Of a DNA stretch of 64,000 nt, positions 1 through 8,453 are shown one piece after another. Source of the DNA: Streptomyces sp. V2I9. Lineage in GTDB: Bacteria > Actinomycetota > Actinomycetes > Streptomycetales > Streptomycetaceae. The position numbers and the translations under genes are program-made. The notes beneath the pieces were generated by a model. It made no database searches and was not told the origin of the DNA. It saw nothing but the letters and a program-made list of their open reading frames with translations. The DNA lies in the NCBI RefSeq assembly GCF_030817475.1, contig NZ_JAUSZJ010000002.1:310001-374000 (forward strand), written 5' to 3'. How positions within the stretch are numbered: position 1 is the first letter of the stretch; each line of letters opens with the position of its first letter.

Positions 1-588
1 GCCGTGTCGACGGCGGGTGTCTTCCGCACCAAGGACGGCGGGGCGAGCTGGGCGCCGTCGAACAAAGGCGTCTCGGCGGTCTTCCTCCCCGATCCGGACC
101 CGGAGTTCGGCCAGTGCGTCCACAAGGTCACGCGGGACGCGGCCGATCCGGACAGGCTGTACCTCCAGAACCACTGGGGCGTCTTCCGCAGCGACGACTC
201 CGGCGACCACTGGAGCGACATCGGCGCGGGCCTGCCCTCCGACTTCGGGTTCGCCGCCGTCGCACACCCCCACCGCGGCGACACGGTGTACGTCTTCCCG
301 ATCAACGCCGACGCCGACCGGGTCCCGGCCGGTCACCGCTGCCGGGTGTTCCGTACGACCGACGCCGGACGCACCTGGGAGCCCCTCTCCCGCGGCCTGC
401 CGGAGGGGGACCACTACGGCACGGTGCTGCGGGACGCGCTGTGCACCGACGACGCGGACCCCGCCGGGGTCTACTTCGGCAACCGCAACGGCGAGTTGTA
501 CGCCAGCACGGACGACGGGGACAGCTGGCGGCAGCTCGCCTCCCATCTGCCGGACGTCCTGTGCGTCCGGGCGGTGGCGCTCGGCTGA
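1..588 (+). CDS. BNR/Asp-box repeat beta-propeller protein, 5' end outside window
   Basis: The reading frame is open from the first base, so this is the C-terminal about 195 residues of a longer protein whose start lies left of the window. It holds repeated Asp-box motifs of the S-x-D-x-G-x-T/S-W type ([36 protein letters not shown]), spaced as blades of a WD40/YVTN/BNR-like propeller. Such propellers occur in sialidases, photosystem-stability-like factors and many actinobacterial exo-alpha-sialidase-like proteins of unknown substrate. No catalytic residue can be assigned from this fragment, so an enzyme name would be a guess. It ends 89 bases before ung, with short GGCCGTCC-type repeats between the two genes. 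Confidence 0.8.
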   Translation, partial: AVSTAGVFRTKDGGASWAPSNKGVSAVFLPDPDPEFGQCVHKVTRDAADPDRLYLQNHWGVFRSDDSGDHWSDIGAGLPSDFGFAAVAHPHRGDTVYVFPINADADRVPAGHRCRVFRTTDAGRTWEPLSRGLPEGDHYGTVLRDALCTDDADPAGVYFGNRNGELYASTDDGDSWRQLASHLPDVLCVRAVALG

Positions 589-639
589 CGGCGGCCCCGG
601 CCGTCCTGGCCGTCCCGGCCGTCCTGGCCCGGACGGCAG

Positions 640-680
640 TTGATCGAAGTGGTCGTATCAGCAGTAGAGTGCGGGCCGTG
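640..680 (+). promoter_or_regulatory. Probable leaderless promoter of ung
   Basis: TTGATC (640-645) and TAGAGT (665-670) resemble -35 and -10 hexamers separated by 19 bases. The -10 ends 7 bases before the GTG at 678 and no ribosome-binding sequence precedes that codon. This is the arrangement of a leaderless transcript, common in Streptomyces. The spacing is slightly long, so the call is an inference. Confidence 0.45.
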
Positions 681-1355
681 GCAGCACGACCGTTGAAAGA
701 GATCATCGAGCCGGGGTGGGCCGACGCCCTCGAACCCGTCGCCGAACGCATCGCCGCTATGGGCGACTTCCTCCGCGCGGAGATCGCCGCGGGACGCACC
801 TACCTGCCCTCCGGGGCTCATGTGCTGCGGGCGTTCCAGCAGCCGTTCGAGGAGGTGAGGGTGCTGGTCGTCGGCCAGGATCCGTATCCCACTCCGGGAC
901 ACGCGATCGGCCTGAGCTTCGCGGTGGCCCCCGAGGTCCGGCCGCTGCCGGGGAGCCTGGAGAACATCTTCAGGGAGCTGCACGGGGACCTCGGGCTGCC
1001 CCGGCCGTCCAACGGCGATCTCACACCCTGGACCCGGCAGGGGGTGCTGCTGCTCAACAGGGCGCTGACCACCGCGCCCCGGCGGCCCGCCGCCCACCGG
1101 GGCAAGGGCTGGGAAGAGGTCACCGAGCAGGCCATCAAGGCGCTGGTGGCACGGGGCACTCCGCTGGTGTCGGTCCTGTGGGGGCGCGACGCCCGCAATC
1201 TGCGCCCGCTGCTGGGTGACTTCCCCGCGATCGAGTCCGCGCACCCCTCTCCGATGTCCGCGGACCGGGGCTTCTTCGGCTCACGGCCCTTCAGCCGCGT
1301 CAACGAACTCCTGGAGCGCCAGGGGGCGCAACCGGTGGACTGGCGGCTTCCGTGA
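678..1355 (+). CDS. ung: Uracil-DNA glycosylase, family 1
   Basis: Excises uracil from DNA as the first step of base-excision repair. The 225-residue length matches the family (E. coli Ung has 229). Motif A is [11 protein letters not shown] with the water-activating Asp at residue 68; motif B is HPSPMS with the catalytic His at residue 189. The downstream WGRDA segment and FFGSRPFS tail are also typical. The GTG at 678 is chosen because it gives the usual N-terminus and sits just after a leaderless-type -10; a GTG at 669 is possible. The frame runs open much further upstream, but that part is a shadow of the preceding gene. The stop overlaps the start of the next gene by 4 bases, implying translational coupling. 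Confidence 0.95.
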   Translation: MAARPLKEIIEPGWADALEPVAERIAAMGDFLRAEIAAGRTYLPSGAHVLRAFQQPFEEVRVLVVGQDPYPTPGHAIGLSFAVAPEVRPLPGSLENIFRELHGDLGLPRPSNGDLTPWTRQGVLLLNRALTTAPRRPAAHRGKGWEEVTEQAIKALVARGTPLVSVLWGRDARNLRPLLGDFPAIESAHPSPMSADRGFFGSRPFSRVNELLERQGAQPVDWRLP

Positions 1356-2431
1356 CGCACACCTCGTCGTCCGGCCCCGGCGCGTATGTCGTCGGGGTGG
1401 ATTCCGGGGGTTCCGGGCTGCGGGTGGCGCTGGGCCGGGTGGGTCGGCCGGGGCCGTTGTCGACGACGGTCTGCGCGGAACCGGTGCGGACGGGGCCCGG
1501 CGGCATCGACGCCGGGCATCTGCTGGAGCAGGTGCTGCCGGCCGTCCGTGGGTTGCTGGAGCAGGCGGCTGCCTCGGCGGCCGGCGACCACGCCGGTAGG
1601 GGCGGCATCGCGGCGCTGGCGATCGGGGCCGCAGGAATGGCCACGCTGGGCGAGCGGTTGCGGACGGAACTGCCCGGCGCGCTCGACAAGGCGCTGGGGG
1701 TGCGCCGGCTGGCGCTGGCGGCCGACGCGGTGACGGCCTACGCGGGCGCGGTGGGGCAGCGCCCCGGAGCGGTCGTGGCGGGCGGTACGGGCATGATCGC
1801 CCTCGGTACGGACCTCAAGGAGTGGCGCAGGGCCGACGGGTGGGGTCACCTTCTGGGTGACAGCGGTGGAGGCGCGTGGATCGGCCGCGCCGGGCTGGAC
1901 GCGGCGATGCGGGCCCACGACGGACGTCGTGGCGGTTCCCCCGCGCTCCTGGAGCGGCTGCGGGCCGCGTTCGGACCGGCGGAGGAGCTGCCGGGACTGC
2001 TCTACCCGCGCTCGGACCGGCCGGCCGTGCTGGCCTCGTTCGCCCCGGAGGTGGCGGCGTGCGCCGGAGCGGACCCGATCGCCGCCGGCATTCTGCGGCA
2101 GGCCGCCGGGCATATCGCCGAGGCGGCGGCCGCTGTGTGCCCGACGACCGCAGGGCCGGACGGCGGGATCGACGAGGCCGGCGAAGTGGCCCTGACAGGC
2201 GGCCTGTTCCGGATGGGCGAGCCTCTGATCACCCCTGTGCGCGAGGAAGTGGCGCGGCTGCTGCCGGGGGCCCGGCTGACGTCGGCGGCGGGCGATCCGC
2301 TGACCGGCGCGCTCCGGATCGCGCGGGCCCTCGCCACCGGCGAGCTGCGCCTGCCACGCCACCCGACGATGCTGTTCGTGCCCCGCGAGCACGAGGCCGG
2401 GCAGGACGGCCGGGCGGACGCCGCCGACTGA
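1352..2431 (+). CDS. N-acetylglucosamine kinase-like ATPase (BadF/BadG family)
   Basis: A 359-residue protein of the BcrAD_BadFG ASKHA ATPase family, which includes N-acetylglucosamine kinase. The N-terminal phosphate-binding loop is [16 protein letters not shown] (about residues 13-28), the adenosine motif is [12 protein letters not shown] near residue 140, and [10 protein letters not shown] follows. It probably phosphorylates an amino sugar or glucosamine derivative in the cytoplasm, as in cell-wall recycling. That substrate comes from the family, not from anything specific here. The GTG start overlaps the ung stop (GTGA), so the two are likely co-transcribed. The stop codon lies inside a perfect 20-bp tandem duplication. 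Confidence 0.82.
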   Translation: MTHTSSSGPGAYVVGVDSGGSGLRVALGRVGRPGPLSTTVCAEPVRTGPGGIDAGHLLEQVLPAVRGLLEQAAASAAGDHAGRGGIAALAIGAAGMATLGERLRTELPGALDKALGVRRLALAADAVTAYAGAVGQRPGAVVAGGTGMIALGTDLKEWRRADGWGHLLGDSGGGAWIGRAGLDAAMRAHDGRRGGSPALLERLRAAFGPAEELPGLLYPRSDRPAVLASFAPEVAACAGADPIAAGILRQAAGHIAEAAAAVCPTTAGPDGGIDEAGEVALTGGLFRMGEPLITPVREEVARLLPGARLTSAAGDPLTGALRIARALATGELRLPRHPTMLFVPREHEAGQDGRADAAD

Positions 2432-2465
2432 CCGGGGTGGGGGACGACTGACCGGGGTGGGGGAC
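2426..2465. repeat. 20-bp tandem duplication spanning a stop codon
   Basis: The 20 bases at 2426-2445 are repeated exactly at 2446-2465. Each copy contains the TGA stop of the kinase-like gene in the same phase, so the coding product is unaffected. It looks like replication slippage at a gene end. Confidence 0.9.
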
Positions 2466-2603
2466 GGAGGAGGGACGGGGCGCGGGACAGGGCACAACAG
2501 GCCGCCAGAAAGGGACACTTCGACCTTGTGTCACTCATCGGACATAAGCGGATAGTTAACGCCCGACCGGACCCTCCCCGAACAGAGGGGCAGGCAAAAC
2601 CAG

Positions 2604-2620
2604 TAGCATGCGGCGCCATG
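2604..2620 (+). promoter_or_regulatory. Probable leaderless promoter -10 of the CbiX-like gene
   Basis: TAGCAT (2604-2609) fits the TANNNT -10 consensus and lies 8 bases before the ATG at 2618, which has no ribosome-binding sequence. A clear -35 is not visible. Confidence 0.35.
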
Positions 2621-3541
2621 AGCACCCCCACTGGGCCCGCTTCCGGCCTGCCTGTACGAATGCCGCGACCTCGCCAGTCCGGACGGCACCGCCGCCCGGA
2701 GCCCGTGGTCGCACCCGAGGGCGCAGCGGCGCTCGTCCTCGCCGTTCCCGGTACCCCCTCCTCGGCCACGCGCAGCCTGGCCGAAGAGGTGATCAGCATC
2801 GCCCGTTCCGAGCTGCCCGGCCTCAACGCCCGGATCGGCTACGTGGACGGCGACGACGCCGAGTACCCGACCCTCACCACCGTTCTCACCCACACCGCCG
2901 CCGAGCGCGTCGCGCGCTACGAGCAGGCCCTCGCCGCCGGGCGTGAGGTCGCCGAACCCGCCGGCCCGCCCGCCGTCGTGGTCCCGCTCCTCGCGGGCCC
3001 CGACAGCGCGCTCCTGCGGCGGATACGGCAAGCGGTGATGGAGAGCGGTACGCAGGCCGAGCTCACCGATGTGCTCGGCCCGCACCCGCTGCTCGCCGAG
3101 GCCCTGCACGTACGGCTCTCGGAGGCCGGGCTGGCGCGTGCCGACCGCGCCCGCCTGTTCACCGTGGCCACCGCCGCCGACGGCATCGTGCTGGTCACCG
3201 TGGGCGGCGAGGAGGCCGTACAGGCCGCCGGGATCACCGGCATGCTGCTGGCCGCCCGGCTCGCGGTCCCGGTGATGGCCGCCGCGCTGGACGTGGAGGG
3301 TTCGGTCGCCGCGATCGCGGAGCAGCTGCAGGGCTCCGGCTCCGCGCAGCTGGCGCTGGCGCCGTACCTGGTGGGTCCGGAGATCGACCCCGGCCTGCTG
3401 GACGCCGCCGCGAAGGAGGCGGGCTGCGCGACGGCCGAGCCGCTGGGCGCGTACCCGGCGATCGGCAAGCTCGTGCTGTCCCTGTACGCCACGACGCTGG
3501 GCATCACCCCGGCGACGCCGCAGGGCGCCCCGGCCCACTGA
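2618..3541 (+). CDS. CbiX-like (sirohydrochlorin chelatase superfamily) protein
   Basis: A 307-residue protein with two related halves of the CbiX/SirB type. The first half begins ALVLAVPGTPSSAT near residue 35; the second carries LGPHPLLAEAL near residue 150, as in sirohydrochlorin chelatases. In true chelatases the first strand ends in a metal-site His (HG/S motif). Here it reads VPGTP, with no His at that position, so metal insertion is doubtful. It may act in tetrapyrrole or cobalamin metabolism or be a divergent paralogue. The ATG at 2618 is preferred because the upstream frame crosses a probable -10 and no ribosome-binding site is present. It converges on the lactonase gene across a strong terminator. 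Confidence 0.65.
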   Translation: MSTPTGPASGLPVRMPRPRQSGRHRRPEPVVAPEGAAALVLAVPGTPSSATRSLAEEVISIARSELPGLNARIGYVDGDDAEYPTLTTVLTHTAAERVARYEQALAAGREVAEPAGPPAVVVPLLAGPDSALLRRIRQAVMESGTQAELTDVLGPHPLLAEALHVRLSEAGLARADRARLFTVATAADGIVLVTVGGEEAVQAAGITGMLLAARLAVPVMAAALDVEGSVAAIAEQLQGSGSAQLALAPYLVGPEIDPGLLDAAAKEAGCATAEPLGAYPAIGKLVLSLYATTLGITPATPQGAPAH

Positions 3542-3585
3542 CCGGACGCCGCCGCGGGGCGGCGGCTCGGGAGACCGGACCGTAC

Positions 3586-3626
3586 GACGGGCCCGGACCG
3601 GAGGAGATCTCCGGTCCGGGCCCGTC
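3586..3626. terminator. Bidirectional terminator between convergent genes
   Basis: A perfect 17-bp inverted repeat (3586-3602 with 3610-3626) with a 7-base loop lies between the stops of the CbiX-like gene (+) and the lactonase gene (-). The stem is GC-rich; there is no U-tract, as usual in Streptomyces. Confidence 0.85.
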
Positions 3627-3646
3627 GCGCCGTCCGGCGGCGTCCG

Positions 3647-4729
3647 TCAGACGAGGACGACGCAGGAGGCCGCGGGGACCTCGACGGAGCCCGCGTACCG
3701 CGGGATGCCGGTCCGGGCGTCCACGGCGAACCAGCTGACGTTCCCGGAGCGCTCGTTGGCCGCGTACAGCCACTGGCCGCCCGGGTCGAGGGTGAGGTCG
3801 CGCGGCCAGTGCCCACCGCAGCCGACGGTGGTCACCAGGGCGGGCTTCTCACCGCTCTCGTCGAGGGTGAGCACGGAGATGCTGTCGTGGCCCCGGTTGG
3901 CGGTCCACAGGAAGCGGCCGTCGTGCGCCACGACCACCTCGGACGGGTAGGTGCGCCCCGCGCCGTCGGCCGCCTCGACGTGCTCGGGCAGTACGGGCAC
4001 CTCCCCGAGTACGTCGAGGCGGCCCGCCGCCGCGTCCCAGCGGCACACGGTGAGGATCGGCTCCAGCTCGCCCAGGACGTAGGCGAGCGAGCCCGAGGGG
4101 TGGAAGGCCAGATGGCGCGGGCCGGTGCCCGGCCGCAGCGCCGTCTCGCTGTGGGGGGTCAGTGCGCCGGTCGCGGGGTCCAGGGCGCAGACGCCTACCG
4201 AGTCGGTGCCGAGGTCCACGCCGACCACCCAGTTCCCGGAGGGGTCGGCCTGCACCTGGTGGGCGTGCGGGGCTTCCTGGCGGTCGGGGTCCGGTCCGCT
4301 GCCCTCGCGCCGGAGGACGGAGGAGGCGGGCCCCAGCGACCCGTCGTCGAGGACGGGCAGGGCGGTGAAGCTGCCGGAGGTGTAGTTGGCCGTGACCACG
4401 TGGTCCGCGGCGAGCGCGAGATGGGTGGGCCCATCACCGTCGACGGCCTGCACGGCACCCAGCAGGGTCGGTACGTCCCCGTCGGCGGCGAAGGCGGCGG
4501 CGACGCCCGGAGCGCTCTCCCCGACCGCGTACAGAACCGTTTCGCCTCCCCGGCGGCCGACCGCGAGGAAGGAGGGGTCGGCCACGGCGTCCGTGGACCC
4601 GAGCACGGTCAGCGCGCCCGTGTCCCGGTCCACGGCGGCGGCGGTGACTCCCAGCCCTCCCGCCGAGGTGAACGACCCCAAGAATGCCCGTCCGGCGCTG
4701 TTGCCGATCATCGCGCTACCCCTCTTCAC
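3647..4729 (-). CDS. Lactonase family beta-propeller protein (Pgl/YbhE-like)
   Basis: A 360-residue seven-bladed propeller of the 6-phosphogluconolactonase YbhE type. Typical segments include FLGSFTS near the N-terminus, DGPTHLAL near residue 100, HAHQVQADPSG near 155, GTGPRHLAFHPSG near 205, SEVVVAHDGRFLWTANRG near 265 and WPRDLTLDPGGQWLYAANE near 310. The repeated W/L-Y-A/T-A/V-N blade ends are characteristic. Members hydrolyse 6-phosphogluconolactone or other lactones; the substrate here is unknown. There is no signal peptide, so it is probably cytoplasmic. The ATG at 4729 could be replaced by an internal ATG six codons later (MIGNSAGR), which aligns better with the family start. Confidence 0.85.
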   Translation of the reverse strand: MKRGSAMIGNSAGRAFLGSFTSAGGLGVTAAAVDRDTGALTVLGSTDAVADPSFLAVGRRGGETVLYAVGESAPGVAAAFAADGDVPTLLGAVQAVDGDGPTHLALAADHVVTANYTSGSFTALPVLDDGSLGPASSVLRREGSGPDPDRQEAPHAHQVQADPSGNWVVGVDLGTDSVGVCALDPATGALTPHSETALRPGTGPRHLAFHPSGSLAYVLGELEPILTVCRWDAAAGRLDVLGEVPVLPEHVEAADGAGRTYPSEVVVAHDGRFLWTANRGHDSISVLTLDESGEKPALVTTVGCGGHWPRDLTLDPGGQWLYAANERSGNVSWFAVDARTGIPRYAGSVEVPAASCVVLV

Positions 4730-4860
4730 CGTCGCCGCGTTTCCACCGTCGCCGCGATCTTCACGGCCGACGGTAGCAGGCGGCCCAATCTGGTCCGGAC
4801 CAATGCGGCCGCAGGGGTGGCGCCTCTGATCCGGCGGCCCGGAGGCCCACGCCGGGCGAC

Positions 4861-4894
4861 CCAGCCCGCAGCCCCGGACGGGGCTGCGGGCTGG
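4861..4894. terminator. Strong hairpin upstream of the lactonase gene
   Basis: A perfect 15-bp inverted repeat (4861-4875 with 4880-4894) and a 4-base loop. It lies upstream of the lactonase start and far from the next gene, so it may block read-through or be left from a lost gene. Confidence 0.7.
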
Positions 4895-5568
4895 GGGTCC
4901 GGCAACCTCGGTGGGGCGAATCCACGGGGGCGTCCGCCTGGGCCGTCCGGGGTGCGGGGGTCATGCGGCGGTGGGGAAGCGGGAGGCTGTGCGCGGACCG
5001 CCCGTCCGAAGGGGCCGGGACACCGGCCGAGAGAGGGGCGCGTCGACCGATGGGCCCGGCGCACCGGGGCGGGTTGCCGGAGAACGCGGCCTCGCGGGCG
5101 CCGGAACGGCAGGGCCCTGCGGCGCCGATCACGACGGCGGAGCGCTCGCCGCACCCGCCGGGGCGGCCTCGGCGTCACCCCGGTGCCCCGGCGCCCTGCG
5201 GCCGCACCCCGGCGACCACCACGCCGGAGCCGGTACCGTTCCTCGCCGTTGACAGGCCATCAGTCGGGCCTTCCCGTGCGTGACTTGGCCGTATCCTCTT
5301 AGGGTTCCGTCATGTCTCCTTCGCCGGACGCCCGCGCCGGTCCCCATGGGGCGCCCCCTGGCCCGCACCTCTGCCCGGACCGCTGCCGCGCCCGTCCCGT
5401 CGCCGGGACGCCGGTCGGCCCTCTCCTGGACGCCCGGCCCGGAACGAACCGTGCGATCCCCGCCGAACCGCGCCGGCGGCCGGGCCCTTTCCCTCGCGCG
5501 TTCGAGCCCTCCGCCTCGTCCTCACCGCCGCCCGCTTGCCTCACCGCCTCCCGATGAAGGAGCACACC
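4895..5568. other. Gene-poor stretch before the truncated P450
   Basis: Several open frames cross this 670-bp region, but their translations are Arg/Pro/Gly/Ala-rich with no recognisable motif, and no gene is called. TTGACA (5249-5254) and TATCCT (5291-5296) look like promoter hexamers but are 36 bases apart and do not form a pair. TAGGGT at 5300-5305 could be a -10 for the P450 gene. Confidence 0.5.
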
Positions 5569-6444
5569 GTGTCCGAGCAGCCGCCACTCGTCCTCGACCC
5601 CTCCGGCTCCGACCGCCACGCGGAGCACCGGGCCCTGCGTGAGCGCGGCCCGGCGACCAAGGTGGACATCCTCGGGGTGACCGCGTGGTCCGTCACCGAC
5701 CCCGCGCTTCTCAAGGAGCTCCTGACCAGCTCCTGGGTCTCCAAGGACGCCAGGGCCCACTGGCCGGCCTTCGCCGAGACGGTGGCCACCTGGCCGCTCG
5801 CGCTCTGGGTCGCGGTCGACAACATGTTCACCGCGTACGGCGGCGACCACCGCCGCTTGCGCCGCATGGTCGCCCCGGCGTTCAGCGCCCGCCGCATCCA
5901 CGACCTGCGCACCACGGTCGAGGAGCTCGTCAGCGGCCTCCTGGACAAGCTCGCCACCCGGCCAGCCGGCGAGGTGGCCGACCTGCGCCAGGAACTGGCC
6001 TACCCGCTGCCGATCGCCGTGATCGGACGGCTCATGGGCGTGCCCGAGGGCCAGCTCGACGGCTTCCGCACCGTGGTGGACGGCGTCTTCGACACCACCC
6101 TGACCGTCGAGGAGGCCACCGCCAACACGGCCGGGCTGTACGACGCCCTCGACACCCTGATCGCGTCCAAGCGCCCCGCGCCGGGCGACGACATGACCTC
6201 GCTCCTCATCGCCTCCCGCGACGAGGAGGGCGACGGCAGCGGTTTCACCGACGACGAGCTGCGCGACACCCTGCTCCTGATGATCTCCGCGGGCTACGAC
6301 ACCACGGTCAACGTGATCGACCAGGCGATCACGGCCCTGCTGACCGATCCCGCCCACCTCGCCCACCTGCGGGCCGGCCGCGCCGACTGGAACAGCGTGG
6401 TCGAGGAGACCCTGCCGGTACGGCTGCGGCCGTCGGCCGGCTGA
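5569..6444 (+). pseudogene. Cytochrome P450, truncated before the ExxR and heme-binding regions
   Basis: The first 280 of about 400 residues of an actinobacterial class I P450 are clear: C-helix HRRLRRMVAPAFS near residue 94, and the I-helix oxygen-binding motif AGYDTT at 241-246. The frame reaches WNSVVEETL (K-helix start, where ExxR should follow), then reads PVRLRPSAG and stops. The ExxR Arg, the Phe-x-x-Gly heme loop and the Cys ligand are all missing, so the product cannot bind heme as a P450. A hairpin terminator follows at once, so the 3' third was deleted rather than frameshifted. The GTG at 5569 is preceded by GAAGGAG at a 6-base distance. Confidence 0.88.
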
Positions 6445-6459
6445 CTTCGGGCCGGCGGT

Positions 6460-6502
6460 ACGGCCCCTCGCGCGACCGCGGCGCGGTCGCGCGAGGGGCC
6501 GT
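6460..6502. terminator. Hairpin terminator after the truncated P450
   Basis: A near-perfect stem of about 20 bp (6460-6479 with 6483-6502) and a 3-base loop, lying 16 bases after the P450 remnant's stop. Confidence 0.8.
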
Positions 6503-6541
6503 CCGGCAGCCCTGCGCCCCCCTGCTCCCGGCTGCGAACAG

Positions 6542-6582
6542 CAGGTGTTCGTCGACGTCGTGCGAGGAGCGTGGCCGAGCGG
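6542..6582 (-). repeat. Dispersed 41-bp motif, copy A
   Basis: On the + strand it begins CAGGTGTTCGTCGACG and matches copy C (20577-20617) at about 34 of 41 positions; copy B is at 16745-16785. On the minus strand it would encode PLGHAPRTTSTNT, but no gene is evident here. Its GTGGCCGAGCGG core also resembles a serine-tRNA D-arm, though no tRNA folds around it. Confidence 0.6.
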
Positions 6583-6655
6583 CAGGGCCGAAGGCACACC
6601 GGACGGACGCTTCTCCTTCCGGAGAGGGGACGGGCGAGGCGGCCGGCCGAGCGGG

Positions 6656-7435
6656 TCAGAGGCCGCACCCGGGGGCCGACCAGTACCGGCCGGTGCCGCC
6701 CGCGACGTGCACGTGGTCGTCGTGGCCCGGGTAGCCCGGTCCCAGGATCTGGGTGAAGCCGTGTTCGCGGGCCCTGAGGGCCAGGGCGCAGAAGCCCTGG
6801 GAGCCGGCGCTCAGGTCGGCGGCGAGGCCGTACAGATGGAGGCTGTCGGGGGCGCCGCCCACGGCGTCGTTGCAGGCATGATCGCGGAAGCCGTCGTTGA
6901 TGCCGATCGGCCGGTCGCCCATCGCGTGCCGCAGAGCCTGCAGCTTCCACATGGTGACCAGCACATGGGCCTGGACCGTGGCGGCATCGACCTGGCCCCC
7001 CGACCAGTCGGTGCCGCACTGGTTGAGTTCCGACCAGTCGAAGTTGGCCGGGGAGCAGTCGCCCTTCTGGAGTTCGTCTATCTTGCCGAAGGTGATCGGG
7101 CCCGCGACGCCGTCGGCCTCCAGGCCGTACGCCGCCTGGAAGCGCTGTACCGCGGCCCTCGTGGCCGGGCCGAACTCGCCGTCGATGGCCAGTTCGCCGC
7201 CGAATCCCGGATAGCCGGCGACCCGGATCTGGAGCTGCCGTACGTCCTCACCGGCCGCTCCTTCGGAAAGCGACCTGTTCCAGGTGAAGCAGGCGTCGGC
7301 GGGCGCGGCGTCGGCGGATGCCGAGGCGGACGCGCGGGACGGTGCGGTGCTCGCGGACGCGGACGTGGGCGCGGTCAGCAGCAAGCTGACGCCGGCCAGG
7401 ACGGACGCGAGCAACAGGGATGAACGCGGTGTCAT
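6656..7435 (-). CDS. Secreted zinc D-Ala-D-Ala carboxypeptidase (M15) with peptidoglycan-binding domain
   Basis: A 259-residue exported enzyme resembling the Streptomyces albus G DD-carboxypeptidase. The signal peptide spans about residues 1-30 (hydrophobic core LLLASVLAGVSLLL). A PG_binding_1 repeat follows (LSEGAAGEDVRQLQ to FGPATRAAVQRFQAAYG), then a peptidase_M15 domain with zinc motifs SLHLYGLAADLS (H and D ligands) and DDHVHV (catalytic and ligand His). It trims D-Ala from muropeptide stems in the wall. The ATG at 7435 has a GGGG stretch upstream. The leader is about 160 bases, contains a hairpin, and begins at an element shared with the M23 gene at 11203. Confidence 0.9.
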   Translation of the reverse strand: MTPRSSLLLASVLAGVSLLLTAPTSASASTAPSRASASASADAAPADACFTWNRSLSEGAAGEDVRQLQIRVAGYPGFGGELAIDGEFGPATRAAVQRFQAAYGLEADGVAGPITFGKIDELQKGDCSPANFDWSELNQCGTDWSGGQVDAATVQAHVLVTMWKLQALRHAMGDRPIGINDGFRDHACNDAVGGAPDSLHLYGLAADLSAGSQGFCALALRAREHGFTQILGPGYPGHDDHVHVAGGTGRYWSAPGCGL

Positions 7436-7517
7436 ATGAGGGGCCCCTGTTCGGACGGTGGCGTTGTCGGATGGCGCGGTGCGGGAGGCGGCCCCGGGAG
7501 TCGGCCGCATTCCTGTC

Positions 7518-7546
7518 GGCGTCCGGTCACGGTGCGACCGGACGCC
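7518..7546 (-). promoter_or_regulatory. Hairpin in the leader of the M15 peptidase gene
   Basis: A perfect 11-bp inverted repeat (7518-7528 with 7536-7546) and a 7-base loop, between the shared promoter-like element and the M15 start. It could be an attenuator or a terminator for the response-regulator gene, whose stop is 250 bases away; leader position favours the former. Confidence 0.45.
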
Positions 7547-7588
7547 GCCGGCCCCTCCCGTGGACGGACTCTGCGACGGGTTCTCGGG

Positions 7589-7651
7589 CTGTGCGCGCCG
7601 AACGTAGCAACAGACCGGCCGGCCGCCATCGGACGTTCGACCGATGGACGG
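7589..7651 (-). promoter_or_regulatory. Conserved promoter-like element, copy 1 (M15 peptidase)
   Basis: Read on the minus strand, this region contains the inverted repeat CCATCGG-N8-CCGATGG (7626-7647), then GTTGCTACGTTC with a TACGTT -10-like hexamer (7606-7601), then GGCGC-CACAG. Almost the same succession occurs at 11058-11121 in front of the M23 peptidase gene. The 22-base core differs at only about four positions between copies, and the GTTGCTACGTTC block is identical. I infer a common promoter/operator. Confidence 0.6.
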
Positions 7652-7796
7652 GACACGACATGTCAGCCCTGGCACCGGGCCGGGCGGACCCGGAGCGGCG
7701 GGCGGGCACGGGAGGGGCCGGCGGAGGCACGCGCCGAACACGCCCCGGTCGGGGGCGGCCGCCCGGAGACACCTCCTCGGGGCCGGGGCGGCCGGG

Positions 7797-8453
7797 TCAC
7801 AGGTCGTCGAGCCGCACCAGTCCGTCCTGGATCGCACGGGCCAGGAGCGCGGCCTTGGTGGGCGCTTCGCGGCCGCTCATCGCGTACTTGACACGGATGT
7901 GTTCGAGGTGGGTGCTGACCGTACGGGGGGAGATGCCGAGCCGCCGGCCCACGAACTCCTTCGACTCGGACTGGAACCACTCGACCAGCACCTCGGTCTC
8001 GCGTGCCGAGAGGGCCGGCCGGCCGGTGGACCGGTCTCCGGCCAGCGCGCCCGCCAGCGCCGGTGGCGTGTACGCACGGCCCGAGGCCGCGGCGGCGGTG
8101 GCCTCGACGAGGTGCTCCGCGCCCTCGGCCTTCGTCAGATAGCTCAACGCCCCCAGTTCCAGGCACTGGAGGGCCGTCGCGTTGTCCACGCGCATCGAGT
8201 AGACGACGACCCGTCGTCCCGCCTCCGTCAGCCTGCGCAGCTCGCCCGTGGCCGGCGTCGGGCCGCCCAGATGCAGGTCGAGGACGACCACGTCGGCGCC
8301 GGCGCCGTCCCCCGTCCAGGCGACCCGGACATCGTCGCCCGACGCGACGACCCGGATCGGCGGGACGCCGGTGACCAGCCACTGGGCGACCCCGGCGCGC
8401 ACGGCGGGGTGGTCGTCGACGATGACCGCACTCAGCCCTGCCTCGTGCGCCAT
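7797..8453 (-). CDS. NarL/LuxR-type response regulator
   Basis: A 218-residue two-component regulator. The receiver domain (1-125) has the acidic pair VDDH (13-15), the phosphoacceptor in LDLHLG (Asp59), Ser at YSM and Lys at LTKAEG. The output domain (about 150-210) is a LuxR/GerE helix-turn-helix, LSARETEVL to GISPRTVSTHLEHI. It should be phosphorylated by the kinase at 9603-10769 and bind DNA as a dimer. The ATG start overlaps the preceding gene by 22 bases, so it is the last cistron of a three-gene operon. Targets are unknown; the nearby peptidoglycan hydrolase genes are possible candidates. Confidence 0.92.
   Translation of the reverse strand: MAHEAGLSAVIVDDHPAVRAGVAQWLVTGVPPIRVVASGDDVRVAWTGDGAGADVVVLDLHLGGPTPATGELRRLTEAGRRVVVYSMRVDNATALQCLELGALSYLTKAEGAEHLVEATAAAASGRAYTPPALAGALAGDRSTGRPALSARETEVLVEWFQSESKEFVGRRLGISPRTVSTHLEHIRVKYAMSGREAPTKAALLARAIQDGLVRLDDL

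Noticed and set aside
5249..5296. TTGACA and TATCCT as a P450 promoter
   Set aside because: The 36-base spacing is too long for a sigma-70-type promoter.
4726..5302. Several open frames in the gap before the P450
   Set aside because: Translations are low-complexity Arg/Pro/Gly/Ala on both strands with no family signature.
6566..6610. Serine/leucine tRNA-like GTGGCCGAGCGG at the dispersed motif copy A
   Set aside because: The D-arm resemblance is not followed by an anticodon stem, variable arm or TpsiC arm, and copies B and C do not keep it.
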